Shown piece after piece: positions 17,717 through 25,435 of a stretch of 64,000 nucleotides of DNA. This DNA comes from VXYL01 sp964348085 (GTDB lineage Bacteria; Pseudomonadota; Gammaproteobacteria; Pseudomonadales; Azotimanducaceae), in NCBI GenBank assembly GCA_964348085.1, contig CAYGBI010000005.1, positions 1 to 64,000 on the forward strand. The letters run 5' to 3'. The notes under the pieces were generated by a model. The model searched no databases. It was not told where the DNA came from and saw nothing but the letters and a program-made list of their open reading frames with translations. Numbering within the stretch: the stretch's first letter is position 1; each line of letters opens with the position of its first letter. Made by a program: the position numbers and the translations under genes.

Positions 17717-17827
17717 TCACGGTGACTGTACCCCAGCGGCCGTACCCCGCCGGCCGCTGGCGTTCTTGCAGCAGACCTTCATTTGATCCGGAGTCGGCGT
17801 GATCGGGTAGAGGGGCCTGTCCACCTC
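17717..17827 (-). pseudogene. Relic of the JAMM-like toxin C-terminus
   Basis: The minus strand encodes 'DRPLYPITPTPDQMKV', matching 'RDRPLYLITPLRDQVKV' at the end of the cassette at 23158-23886. The last codons are garbled by a short GC-rich duplication. It ends about 17 nt before TPR copy 1, reproducing the toxin-tail/TPR order. Confidence 0.65.
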
Positions 17828-17869
17828 CTGCGCCCGCGCACGTCGCCGAAGCCTCTGTTTCTCGTGTAC

Positions 17870-18026
17870 GCCGCCCGCCGGTCGCTGGGGAGAACGCGAA
17901 GAGCGGCACGATCCGCTCCCGGTTCGCCTGCCGGCTCTTGGCCACGGCCGGGTATTTCGTCCCCCACGGCCCCGTCTCGAAAGCGTCCAGCGCCTCGCGC
18001 CGTCGGTCCGCTCGGTCCACATGCAC
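17870..18026 (-). pseudogene. IS256-family transposase fragment
   Basis: The minus strand encodes 'EALDAFETGPWGTKYPAVAK' followed by 'ANRERIVPLFAFSP'. This is the conserved 'WGxKYPA...PFFAFP' segment of IS256 (Mutator-type) transposases. Only about 50 codons survive, fused to unrelated sequence at both ends. It shows that an IS256 element once inserted in the toxin island. Confidence 0.7.
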
Positions 18027-18027
18027 T

Positions 18028-18075
18028 CGGTTTCATGTCGCCAATCGTCACCGGCCGCCGCTTGGTCGCCGGCGG
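18028..18075 (-). pseudogene. Fragment of RHS core
   Basis: A short piece encoding 'TKRRPVTIGDMK' resembles 'TKRQTVTIGDMN' in the YD-repeat core of the RHS protein at 27365-29665. It is a shuffled scrap that abuts the IS256 fragment. Confidence 0.45.
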
Positions 18076-18105
18076 TTTCGTCGGCGATGCGCATCGCTGC
18101 CCGCC

Positions 18106-19206
18106 TCAGTCACCGCGCCTCAGCGCTTGCACGTCGAAATCGGGATCCGCCAGATCGAACGCCGTCAGGCCTCGGTGGTCGGTCGCCGCAGGGTCCGTTC
18201 CCGCCGCCAGAAGCACGCGCACCGCGGGCGCGTTCCTCTCGGCGACCGCCACGTGCAGCGCCGTGCGGCCGATGCGGTCGGTCTCGTCGACGTCCGCGCC
18301 GGCCTGCAGCAGCACCCTCAGCAGCACCGTGTCGTCGCGGCCGACGGTGATGCGGAGCGGAACGGTCGGTTCCGCTCCGGCATCGAGCAGGAGCGTGGCC
18401 ACGGCGGGGTTGCGGTTGAAAAGAACCGCAAAGCGCAGCGGAGTGTCGCCTTCGCTGTCCTTGGCATCGACATCCACCCCCGCACCGAGCAGGACGGCTG
18501 CCATTGCCGGATCCTCGTTGTGCCAGGCAGCCTTGAAGAGAGGCGTCGCGCCGGATCGGTCGGTCGCGTTCGGATCGGCCCCGGCCTCGAGTAGCGCAGT
18601 GGCCATCTCCGGGCGGTTGCCCCATGCGGCGGCGTGCAGCGGCGTTCGCCGACTGCCCCGGGCTGCGACGTCCGCTCCTCGGTCGACCAGCGCGGAAACG
18701 ACCGCCGGATTGGCATTTCTTGCGGCCGCCGTGATCAAAGGCGTGTCTCCGTTCAAGCGAACGTTGGGGTCGCCGCCGGCCTCGAGCAAGGTGACGACGA
18801 CGGCGGGATTGGCGTTGCCCGCCGCCGCGTGTACGGCCACGGCATCGACTTTCGCGCCCGCCCGCAGGAGCGCCACCACTACGAATGGATCGTCGAACCG
18901 GCTCGCCGCCATGCTCAGCACGGTGCTCCGCCCCTCGCTGCTCCCGCCGTGCAGCGGGTGCAGCCACTGTTCCTCGCGCCGGTTCGGATCGGCTCCGTTG
19001 CGGATACACTCCAGCACTCGGGCCTCCGTGGCGCTCGAAAAGAAGGCATCGAGCTCCCCTAGCTCGCTTGACTCGCCCGCCGGCGGCGTCCAGTCGACGC
19101 ACTCCGATTCGGGTCCGCTGAACATCTCCCGCGTGATGAACGATTGGGCGTCGACGGCCAGCGTCGCGCCGACCATCAGGATGCAAACCGTCTTTCCAGT
19201 CGTCAT
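18106..19206 (-). CDS. Sec-exported ankyrin-repeat protein, short type (Ank-B copy 1)
   Basis: The protein has 366 residues with a signal peptide ('TVCILMVGATLAVDA') and about eight ankyrin repeats covering the rest, for example 'GDTPLITAAARNANPAVVSA' and 'RRTPLHAAAWGNRPEMATAL'. Start ATG 19206 has GAGGTG five bases upstream. It is a close paralogue of 19591-20739; most of the repeat region is nearly identical and differences cluster in the N-terminal third. Thirteen bases upstream is the stop of a truncated HEDLH-type toxin copy. In polymorphic toxin systems, ankyrin proteins are a known class of immunity protein; the signal peptide would place this one in the periplasm. Immunity function is inferred from adjacency. 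Confidence 0.85.
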   Translation of the reverse strand: MTTGKTVCILMVGATLAVDAQSFITREMFSGPESECVDWTPPAGESSELGELDAFFSSATEARVLECIRNGADPNRREEQWLHPLHGGSSEGRSTVLSMAASRFDDPFVVVALLRAGAKVDAVAVHAAAGNANPAVVVTLLEAGGDPNVRLNGDTPLITAAARNANPAVVSALVDRGADVAARGSRRTPLHAAAWGNRPEMATALLEAGADPNATDRSGATPLFKAAWHNEDPAMAAVLLGAGVDVDAKDSEGDTPLRFAVLFNRNPAVATLLLDAGAEPTVPLRITVGRDDTVLLRVLLQAGADVDETDRIGRTALHVAVAERNAPAVRVLLAAGTDPAATDHRGLTAFDLADPDFDVQALRRGD

Positions 19207-19219
19207 GATTCACCTCGTC

Positions 19220-19662
19220 TCAGTCGCAGCCCAATGCGGCGCGTTTGGAATCGACAAGCGTCAACATAGGCCGGACGGCTGCGAGTTCAGCGTCGCGATA
19301 CTGCTGCGGGTTGACATGGTACAACTCGTCGCGTTTGCTTCTGTCGTGCGCTCTGTAGAACATTGTTACGGCTTCTTCGAACTCGGGTAGCGACTCTATG
19401 GCGCCCTCGGCTTCAGCAGGGTTGCTTGCGTCCGCCGCCGGAATCGAGAGGGACTCTACCGCCGATCGACTCGAACGCCAAGGTCATGTCCGCCAGGTAG
19501 TTCCGCACGTGCAAATCCTCGTGTGCCTGCACAGCCTCTATCATGTAGTAGGGAGTCACGCTTCCATCACATCCCGCCCGATTGGTCAGACTATTTCTCA
19601 CGACCTCCAGCTCCGCACAAGATCCGATGCCGGCGATCATGAGGCTGGTAACTTGCTCTACG
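19220..19662 (-). pseudogene. Truncated, frameshifted copy of the HEDLH toxin domain
   Basis: The sequence repeats the last third of the toxin at 20753-21874, including 'EAVQAHEDLHVRNYLADMTL'. It lacks TGAAC (five bases) after GCCGATC near position 19468, which breaks the frame, and it is fused upstream to the 3' end of Ank-B copy 2. Its stop lies 13 bases before Ank-B copy 1, the same spacing as in the fuller pair. Confidence 0.8.
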
Positions 19663-20739
19663 CCGTAGCGCTTGCACGTCGAAATCGGGATCCGCCAGAT
19701 CGAACGCCGTCAGGCCTCGGCGGTCGGTCGCCGCCGGGTCCGCTCCCGCCGCCAGAAGCACGCGCACCGCGGGCGCGTTACTTCTAGCGACCGCCCCGTG
19801 CAGCGCCGTGCGGCCGATGCGGTCGGTCTCGTCGACGTCCGCGCCGGCCTGCAGCAGCACCCTCAGCAGCACCGTGTCGTCGCGGCCGACGGTGATGCGG
19901 AGCGGAACGGTCGGTTCCGCTCCGGCATCGAGCAGGAGCGTGGCCACGGCGGGGTTGCGGTTGAAAAGAACCGCAAAGCGCAGCGGAGTGTCGCCTTCGC
20001 TGTCCTTGGCATCGACATCCACGCCCGCGCCAAGCAGGACGGCTGCCATTGCCGGATCCTCACTGCGCCAAGCAGCCTTGAAGAGAGGCGTCGCGCCAGA
20101 TCGGTCGGTCGCGTTCGGATCGGCGCCGGCTTCGAGTCGCGCGGTAGCCACCTCCGGGCGGTCGCTCCGTGCGGCGGCGTGCAGCGGCGTTCCGCCCCCG
20201 CGGCCCCGGGCTGCGACGTCCGCCCCTCGGTCGATCAGCGCGGAAACGACCGCCGGATTGGCATTGTTTGAGGCCGCCGTGATCAAAGGCGTGTCTCCGT
20301 TCAAGCGTACGTTCGGGTCGCCGCCGGCCTCGAGCAAGGTGACGACGACGGCGGGATTGGCGTTGCCCGCCGCCGCGTGTACGGCCGCGGCATCGACTTT
20401 CGCGCCCGCCTTCAGGAACGCCACCACCACGAACGGGTCGAACCGGCTTGCCGCCATGCTCAGCACGGTGTGGTGCCCCTCGCTGTTCCCGCCGTGCAGC
20501 GGGTGCAACCGCCGCACCTCGCGCCGGTTCGGATCGGCGCCGTTGCGGAGACACTCCAGCACTCGGGCCGCCGTGGCGCTCGAAAAGAAGGCATCGAGGC
20601 TTACCTCGCCCGGCGGCGGCGTCCAGTCGACGCACTCCGATTCGCGTCCGAAGACCGTCTCCCGCGTGATAACCGATTGGGCGTCGACGGCCAGCGCCGC
20701 GCCGACCATCAGAATGCAAACCTTCTTTCCAGTCGTCAT
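19591..20739 (-). CDS. Sec-exported ankyrin-repeat protein, short type (Ank-B copy 2)
   Basis: The protein has 382 residues and the same architecture as copy 1: signal peptide 'KVCILMVGAALAVDAQS' and about eight ankyrin repeats. Its C-terminus ends in about 25 residues that do not match copy 1, because the gene has been fused at the 3' end to the truncated toxin fragment and reads into it. The start (20739) is 13 bases downstream of the HEDLH toxin cassette's stop, so the two would be co-transcribed. The Shine-Dalgarno GAGGTG is the same as in copy 1. Likely immunity protein for that toxin; inferred from tight, repeatedly conserved adjacency. Confidence 0.85.
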   Translation of the reverse strand: MTTGKKVCILMVGAALAVDAQSVITRETVFGRESECVDWTPPPGEVSLDAFFSSATAARVLECLRNGADPNRREVRRLHPLHGGNSEGHHTVLSMAASRFDPFVVVAFLKAGAKVDAAAVHAAAGNANPAVVVTLLEAGGDPNVRLNGDTPLITAASNNANPAVVSALIDRGADVAARGRGGGTPLHAAARSDRPEVATARLEAGADPNATDRSGATPLFKAAWRSEDPAMAAVLLGAGVDVDAKDSEGDTPLRFAVLFNRNPAVATLLLDAGAEPTVPLRITVGRDDTVLLRVLLQAGADVDETDRIGRTALHGAVARSNAPAVRVLLAAGADPAATDRRGLTAFDLADPDFDVQALRRRASYQPHDRRHRILCGAGGREK

Positions 20740-20752
20740 GATTCACCTCGTC

Positions 20753-21874
20753 TCAGTCGCAGCCCAATGCAGCGCGTCTGGAATCGACAAGCGTCAACAT
20801 AGGCCGGACGGCTGCGAGTTCAGCGGCGCGATACTGCCGCGGGTTGACATGGAACAACTCGTCGAGTTTGCTTCTGTAGTGAGCTTTGTCGAACGTTGTG
20901 ACGGCTTCTTCGAACTCGGGTAGCGACGCTATGGCGCCCTCGGCTTCGGTAGGGTTGCTTGCGTCCGCCGCCGGAATCGAGAGGGACTCTACTGCCGATC
21001 TGAACGACTCGAACGCCAAGGTCATGTCCGCTAGGTAGTTCCGCACGTGCAAATCCTCGTGTGCCTGCACAGCCTCTATCATGTAGTAGGGAGTCACGCG
21101 TTCATCACATCCCACCCGATTGGTCAGACTATTTCTCACGACCTCCAGCTCCGCACAAGATCCGATGTCGGCGATCAGGTCGCTGGTAACTTGCTCTACG
21201 CCGTCGGGCAGACGTACTCCTTGGCGCACCTCAACGAAAGCTTTCTTGATTTTGGTTTTCCAGACCGTCTCCGCGCAGTACCCCTGATGCATCAACACAG
21301 GTTCGGGTAGTTGGATTACGCCCCATTGACACTTCTCGAATTGGGTGTGCCGCGAAATGTTCGCCGAGAATGTTCTGACGCCTTCCGGTGCGGAGAACAC
21401 AGCTTCGCAGCCGGCCGACTCAACGCCACCGCCGTAGCAGAAGCCGCCGCCGGTCGGTACGCAGAACTCGCAGGCGAAGGGCATGCAGCAGTTGGTGGAC
21501 CGGTACTCCGGCGGCTGGAACACCGGGTTGGACGGCTTCTCGAAGTCCGCCATGCCCGCCGACCCGTCCGCGAACAGCGGCCCCGCCACCGCCGCCAGCG
21601 CCCGGGCGGCGGCCAGCCCCGCCACGCCGGCCTCGACCGGTCGCGCCGGGCGGCCTCGAAGGTCGTCTCCGCGATGCCCACCGCGCCGTAGCGGGGTTGC
21701 GCTTCGCGGACGACGTCGCCCGAGAGCGCGGTCCGGCGCCGGTCGGCCTTCGCCGCCGACCCGACGGCGAGGCCGTCGTCGCCGAACGCCAACCGCGCTG
21801 TTGGCGTCGTGGCCGCAGACGATGATTTCTGGTCGGCGGTTTCGGCGCGTTCGCGACCCGTCTTCGCTCCACAC
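20753..21874 (-). CDS. Orphan RHS C-terminal cassette with HEDLH metallopeptidase-like toxin tip
   Basis: From about 21429 upwards the DNA matches the 3' core of the RHS gene: 'GPLFADGSAGMADFEKPSNP' and the Cys-rich linker 'NCCMPFACEFC...GGGFCYGGG'. After the linker the sequence is unique: about 220 residues with 'QAHEDLHVRNYLAD', which fits a zinc HExxH active site, and several cysteines. I do not recognise the family. The core portion has lost one base near 21645 relative to the RHS gene, so the start-proximal residues are out of frame and no signal peptide or promoter is attached; it looks like a displaced, silent cassette. Ank-B copy 2 starts 13 bases after its stop. Confidence 0.65.
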   Translation of the reverse strand: MWSEDGSRTRRNRRPEIIVCGHDANSAVGVRRRRPRRRVGGEGRPAPDRALGRRRPRSATPLRRGGHRGDDLRGRPARPVEAGVAGLAAARALAAVAGPLFADGSAGMADFEKPSNPVFQPPEYRSTNCCMPFACEFCVPTGGGFCYGGGVESAGCEAVFSAPEGVRTFSANISRHTQFEKCQWGVIQLPEPVLMHQGYCAETVWKTKIKKAFVEVRQGVRLPDGVEQVTSDLIADIGSCAELEVVRNSLTNRVGCDERVTPYYMIEAVQAHEDLHVRNYLADMTLAFESFRSAVESLSIPAADASNPTEAEGAIASLPEFEEAVTTFDKAHYRSKLDELFHVNPRQYRAAELAAVRPMLTLVDSRRAALGCD

Positions 21875-21895
21875 CGTTCAAGCGGCCGCGAGCGG

Positions 21896-23125
21896 CTACC
21901 TCTCCTCGAGTTCGCGCAGGTACCGTTCGGCCTTTTTCCCGTAGGACTCGCTCATGCCGTCGCGCCTGCGCCCGTCGTCGTTGGCCATGACGTGCCGGTA
22001 GGCCTCCTTGGCCTCGTAGAAGCGGCCGGCCCGCTTCAGGGCGCCGGCCAGCCACAGGCCCACCTGCCCGTCGCCCGGATCGAGTTCCACCGCCTTGCGC
22101 AGTTCGGCGATTTGTCGCAACTCGGCGACTTTTCGTTGTGCGCCAACGACTACCGAGTACGCCACATGGTAGGCGGGCGTCCGCAGTTCTTCCGGCTCCG
22201 CGTCGAGCAGATCCCGAACAGCGATCAAATGGGCGACGCCGTCGGCGCCGAAACGCTTGTCGATGGTGTCGGCGCTGCCGGACGCCAACGCCGCGGCGGC
22301 GCCGTAGACGGCGCCGCCTACGCTGTCGATCGCCGCCAAGACGTCTTCTCCGAGCGGAACGCCGCGACGCCGGTCGCGTCTCGCGAGCAGGCGCAAGGCG
22401 TTCAGGCAAAGCGCCTCGAATCCCATCGCGAACGCGTATCCTTGGCAGATCAACCCTAGGCTCGTGGCGCGGTCGTCGGCGTCGAACGGAAGCGACGCCA
22501 GATCCATGTCGTCGAGCACCCGCGAGCGGAACGCGCGCGCCGCCTCGGGTTTCCCGTCGTAGAGGCTGCGACGGTAGATCGAAGACGCTAATTCGAGCTT
22601 CTGCGACGGGTCCGTCGCATGAACGTAGCCCTGCATCCAAACCTCGGTCGCCGCCTCTCGCTCCGCGTCCGTATCGCCGGATCCCAACACCGCCGCGAGC
22701 ATGTACGCCGCGGAAGTGCAGCCCGGATCGAGCGCCAAGGTGCGTCGAAGCAGAACAACTTGCCGTTCCTCGTCCTCGAAGAATGAAAGTGCGCGAAGGA
22801 CTACCGGGTCGTCGGGATAGTCGTCGGCGAGCGCCCGCAGCTCGTCCCGTGTGGCGATGTCCGCTTGCTCCCGTATCGCGTCGTCTTCCTCATAACGCGC
22901 CGCGAAGGAGCGACCCCAAGCGAGGGCCAGCCGTTGCTCGCGGGTCGGACTGTCGATCCCGGCCAGCGCTCGCAGAAGGCGTTGGCATCGGAGCTTGGAT
23001 TCGGGCATGCCGTCCTCGCAGACCAGCGCCTCTTCGTACGCGCCGGCGAGTTCGAGTTCGCAGGCGTGACCTACGCCACCGAGCCACGCGACGGTTGCTG
23101 CCGCCAATGCGGTTGCGCTTTTCAT
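21896..23125 (-). CDS. Sec-exported TPR-like repeat protein (copy 2)
   Basis: The protein has 409 residues, a paralogue of 16407-17699 with the same signal peptide ('MKSATALAAATVAWLGGVGH', then 'CELE'), the same AAGGAG Shine-Dalgarno and the same C-terminal TPR-like unit ('AELRKAVELDPGDGQVGLWL'). It begins 32 bases after the stop of the JAMM-like toxin cassette at 23158-23886, the most complete example of this toxin-TPR pairing. Where copy 1 has its variable insert, this one has 'AAAALASGSADTIDKRFG', while the flanks remain nearly identical. Likely immunity partner of the JAMM-like toxin; this is inference from context. Confidence 0.82.
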   Translation of the reverse strand: MKSATALAAATVAWLGGVGHACELELAGAYEEALVCEDGMPESKLRCQRLLRALAGIDSPTREQRLALAWGRSFAARYEEDDAIREQADIATRDELRALADDYPDDPVVLRALSFFEDEERQVVLLRRTLALDPGCTSAAYMLAAVLGSGDTDAEREAATEVWMQGYVHATDPSQKLELASSIYRRSLYDGKPEAARAFRSRVLDDMDLASLPFDADDRATSLGLICQGYAFAMGFEALCLNALRLLARRDRRRGVPLGEDVLAAIDSVGGAVYGAAAALASGSADTIDKRFGADGVAHLIAVRDLLDAEPEELRTPAYHVAYSVVVGAQRKVAELRQIAELRKAVELDPGDGQVGLWLAGALKRAGRFYEAKEAYRHVMANDDGRRRDGMSESYGKKAERYLRELEER

Positions 23126-23157
23126 CGTTGCGCTCCTTGGTTCACGGTGACTGAACC

Positions 23158-23886
23158 TTAGTCCACGATGACCGTACGCCAGCGGCCGCTGGAGTCCTTG
23201 CGGTAGACCTTCACTTGATCCCGAAGCGGCGTGATCAGGTAGAGGGGCCTGTCTCTTCTCTTGGCGAAGTCCTTGTCTTTGTCGCTGAAGTGTCTGTTTG
23301 TCATGTTTGCTCTTTCGTCTTCTCTGAAAGTCCAACTCTTTTTGCGGAGACATCCCCTGCCCTCTTTCATCTGACCATGGTTGGCGAAGAACGGATGCGA
23401 ATGTGCGTAGCCCACGGCGTTGGCCGTGACAATTAGCTCCACTGCGCATGGGTCGTTTAGTTCATTCACGCTTGGATCGGAGTTGACGTGATACGTGACT
23501 AGGATCTGCGAGCCCGCGCACACCAAGGTGAATCCGCGTTCGAAGGGTTCTCGTTGATACGTCATGAGTTCCGCCTTGGCGGCACGGTCGATGTAATCGA
23601 CGGAGCACTTGTTGCCGCCGCCGTAGCAGAAGCCGCCGCCGGTCGGTACGCAGAACTCGCAGGCGAAGGGCATGCAGCAGTTGGTGGACCGGTACTCCGG
23701 CGGCTGGAACACCGGGTTGGACGGCTTCTCGAAGTCCGACATGCCCGCCGACCCGTCCGCGAACAGCGGCCCCGCCACGCCGGCCCCGACCCGACCGGGT
23801 CGCCCGGCGCGGCCTCGAAGGTCGTCTCGCGATGCCCACCACGCCGTAGCGCGGTCCGGCGCCGGTCGGTCGTCGCCGAACGCCAA
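23158..23886 (-). CDS. Orphan RHS C-terminal cassette with JAMM/MPN-like toxin tip
   Basis: The first part repeats the RHS 3' core in shortened form ('GPLFADGSAGMSDFEKPSNP' and the linker ending 'GGGFCYGGG'). The tip that follows has 'VGYAHSHPFF', then about 35 residues later 'HFSDKDKDFAKRR' and 'RPLYLITPLRDQVKVYRKDS'. An HxHP followed by SxxD and a 'PLYLITP' strand is the pattern of JAB/MPN (JAMM) metallopeptidase domains such as the DUF4329 type used as tips in polymorphic toxins. There is no own signal peptide and the start is a TTG inside the core, so it is probably a silent displaced cassette. TPR copy 2 follows after 32 bases. Confidence 0.68.
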   Translation of the reverse strand: MAFGDDRPAPDRATAWWASRDDLRGRAGRPGRVGAGVAGPLFADGSAGMSDFEKPSNPVFQPPEYRSTNCCMPFACEFCVPTGGGFCYGGGNKCSVDYIDRAAKAELMTYQREPFERGFTLVCAGSQILVTYHVNSDPSVNELNDPCAVELIVTANAVGYAHSHPFFANHGQMKEGRGCLRKKSWTFREDERANMTNRHFSDKDKDFAKRRDRPLYLITPLRDQVKVYRKDSSGRWRTVIVD

Positions 23887-23953
23887 CCGCGCTGTTGGCG
23901 TCGTGGCCGCAGACGATGATTTCTGGTCGGCGGTTTGGCGCGTTCGCGACCCG

Positions 23954-25269
23954 TCATCGCTCCACGCCGTTCAAGCGCGCCTGCCCCTCCTCAAGTTCGC
24001 GCAAGTGCCGTTCGGCCGTTTCCCCGTAGGACTCGCTCATGCCGTCGCGCGGGCGCCCGTCGTCGTTGGCCATGACGTGCCGGTAAACCTCCTTGGCCTC
24101 GTCGAAGCGGCCGGCCCGCCTCAGGGCGCCGGCCAGCCAAAGGCTCACCTGCCAGTCGCCCGGATCGAGTTCCACCGCCTTGCGCAGTTCGGCGACTTCT
24201 CGTTCCGCGCCGACGACATGCGAGTACGCCAGATGGTAAGCGGGCGTCCGCCGCTCTTCCGGCTCCGCGTCGAGCAGATCCCGAACCGCGATCAAATGGG
24301 CGACGCCGTCGGTGCCGAAACGCGTGCCGTGGACGGCGGCGTAGCCCGCCCTGCCGATCGCCTCCGACGCGTCTTCTCGGAGCCAGTCCCGAACCGCTAT
24401 CAATTGGTCTACGCCGTCGGCGCCGAAATGCTTGTCGTGGACGGCGGCGTGGCCCACCCTGCCGATCGCCGCCAGGACATCTTCTCCGAGCGGAACGCCG
24501 CGGCGCCGGTCGCGGCTCGCGAGCAGGCGCAGGGCGTTCAGGCAAAGCGCCTCGAACCCCATCGCGAACGCGCGTACTGGTGGCAGATCAACCCCAGGCT
24601 CGCGGCGCGGTCGTCGGCGTCGAACGGAAGCGACGCCAGAGCCATGTCGCCGAGCACCCGCGAGCGGAACGCGCGCGCCGCCTCGGGCTTCCCGTCGTAG
24701 AGGCTTTGCTGGTAGATCAAAGACGCGAAATGGAGCTTCCACGACGGGTCCGCCGCGTGAACGTAGCCCTGCATCCGAACCTCGCCCGCCTCCTCCCGCC
24801 CGGCGTCCGTGTCGCGGGATGCCAACGCCCACGCGAGGAAGAACGCCGCGGAAGTGCAGCCCGGATCGAGCGCCAAGGTGCGTCGAAGCAGAGCCACCCG
24901 CCGTTCCTCGTCGTCCTCGAAGGCTGCAAGCGCACGAACGACCACCGGGTCGTTGGGATAGTCGTCGGCGAGCGCCCGCAGCTCGTCCCGCGTCGCGGTA
25001 TCCGCTTGCTCCCGTATCGCGTAGTCTTCCTCATGGGCCGCCGCGTAGGAGCGACCCCAAGCGAGGGCCAGCCGTTGCTCGCGGGTCGGACTGTCGATCC
25101 CGGCCAGCGCCCGCAGAAGGCGTTGGCATCGGGGCTTGGATTCGGGCATGCCGTCCCCGCAGAGCAGCACCGCCTCTTCGTACGCGCCGGCGACTTCGAT
25201 TTCGCAGGCGTGGCCGGCGCCACCGAGCCACGCGACGGTTGCTGCCATCAATGCGGTTGCGCTTTTCAT
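23954..25269 (-). pseudogene. TPR-like repeat protein, copy 3, frameshifted
   Basis: The gene starts at 25269 with 'MKSATALMAATVAWLGGAGH' and follows the other copies until about 24575, where two extra bases (GCGCGTACTGG in place of the 21-bp segment of copies 1 and 2) shift the frame. The 3' half continues in another frame to 23954. The 3' half also carries an internal tandem duplication of about 90 bp, seen as 'FGADGVDQLIAVRD' followed by 'FGTDGVAHLIAVRD', at the same place where copies 1 and 2 differ. A relic of the JAMM-like toxin end lies 27 bases upstream of the start. Confidence 0.8.
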
Positions 25270-25296
25270 CGTTGCGCTCCTTTAATCCACTGAACT

Positions 25297-25380
25297 TTAG
25301 TTCACGGTGTCCGTACCCCAGCGGCCGCTGGCGTTCTTGCGGTAGACCTTCACCCGATCCCGAGTCGGCGTGATCAGGTT
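25297..25380 (-). pseudogene. Relic of the JAMM-like toxin C-terminus
   Basis: The minus strand encodes 'LITPTRDRVKVYRKNASGRW' with a few more codons and a TAA stop. It is homologous to the end of the cassette at 23158-23886. It joins abruptly to the 3' flank of Ank-A copy 2 at about 25380. It precedes TPR copy 3 by 27 bases. Confidence 0.75.
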
Positions 25381-25435
25381 TTGGTCGCCGGTGTCCAAAG
25401 CAGGCGGAGCGCAGCGACACGATTCGGCAGCGCGC

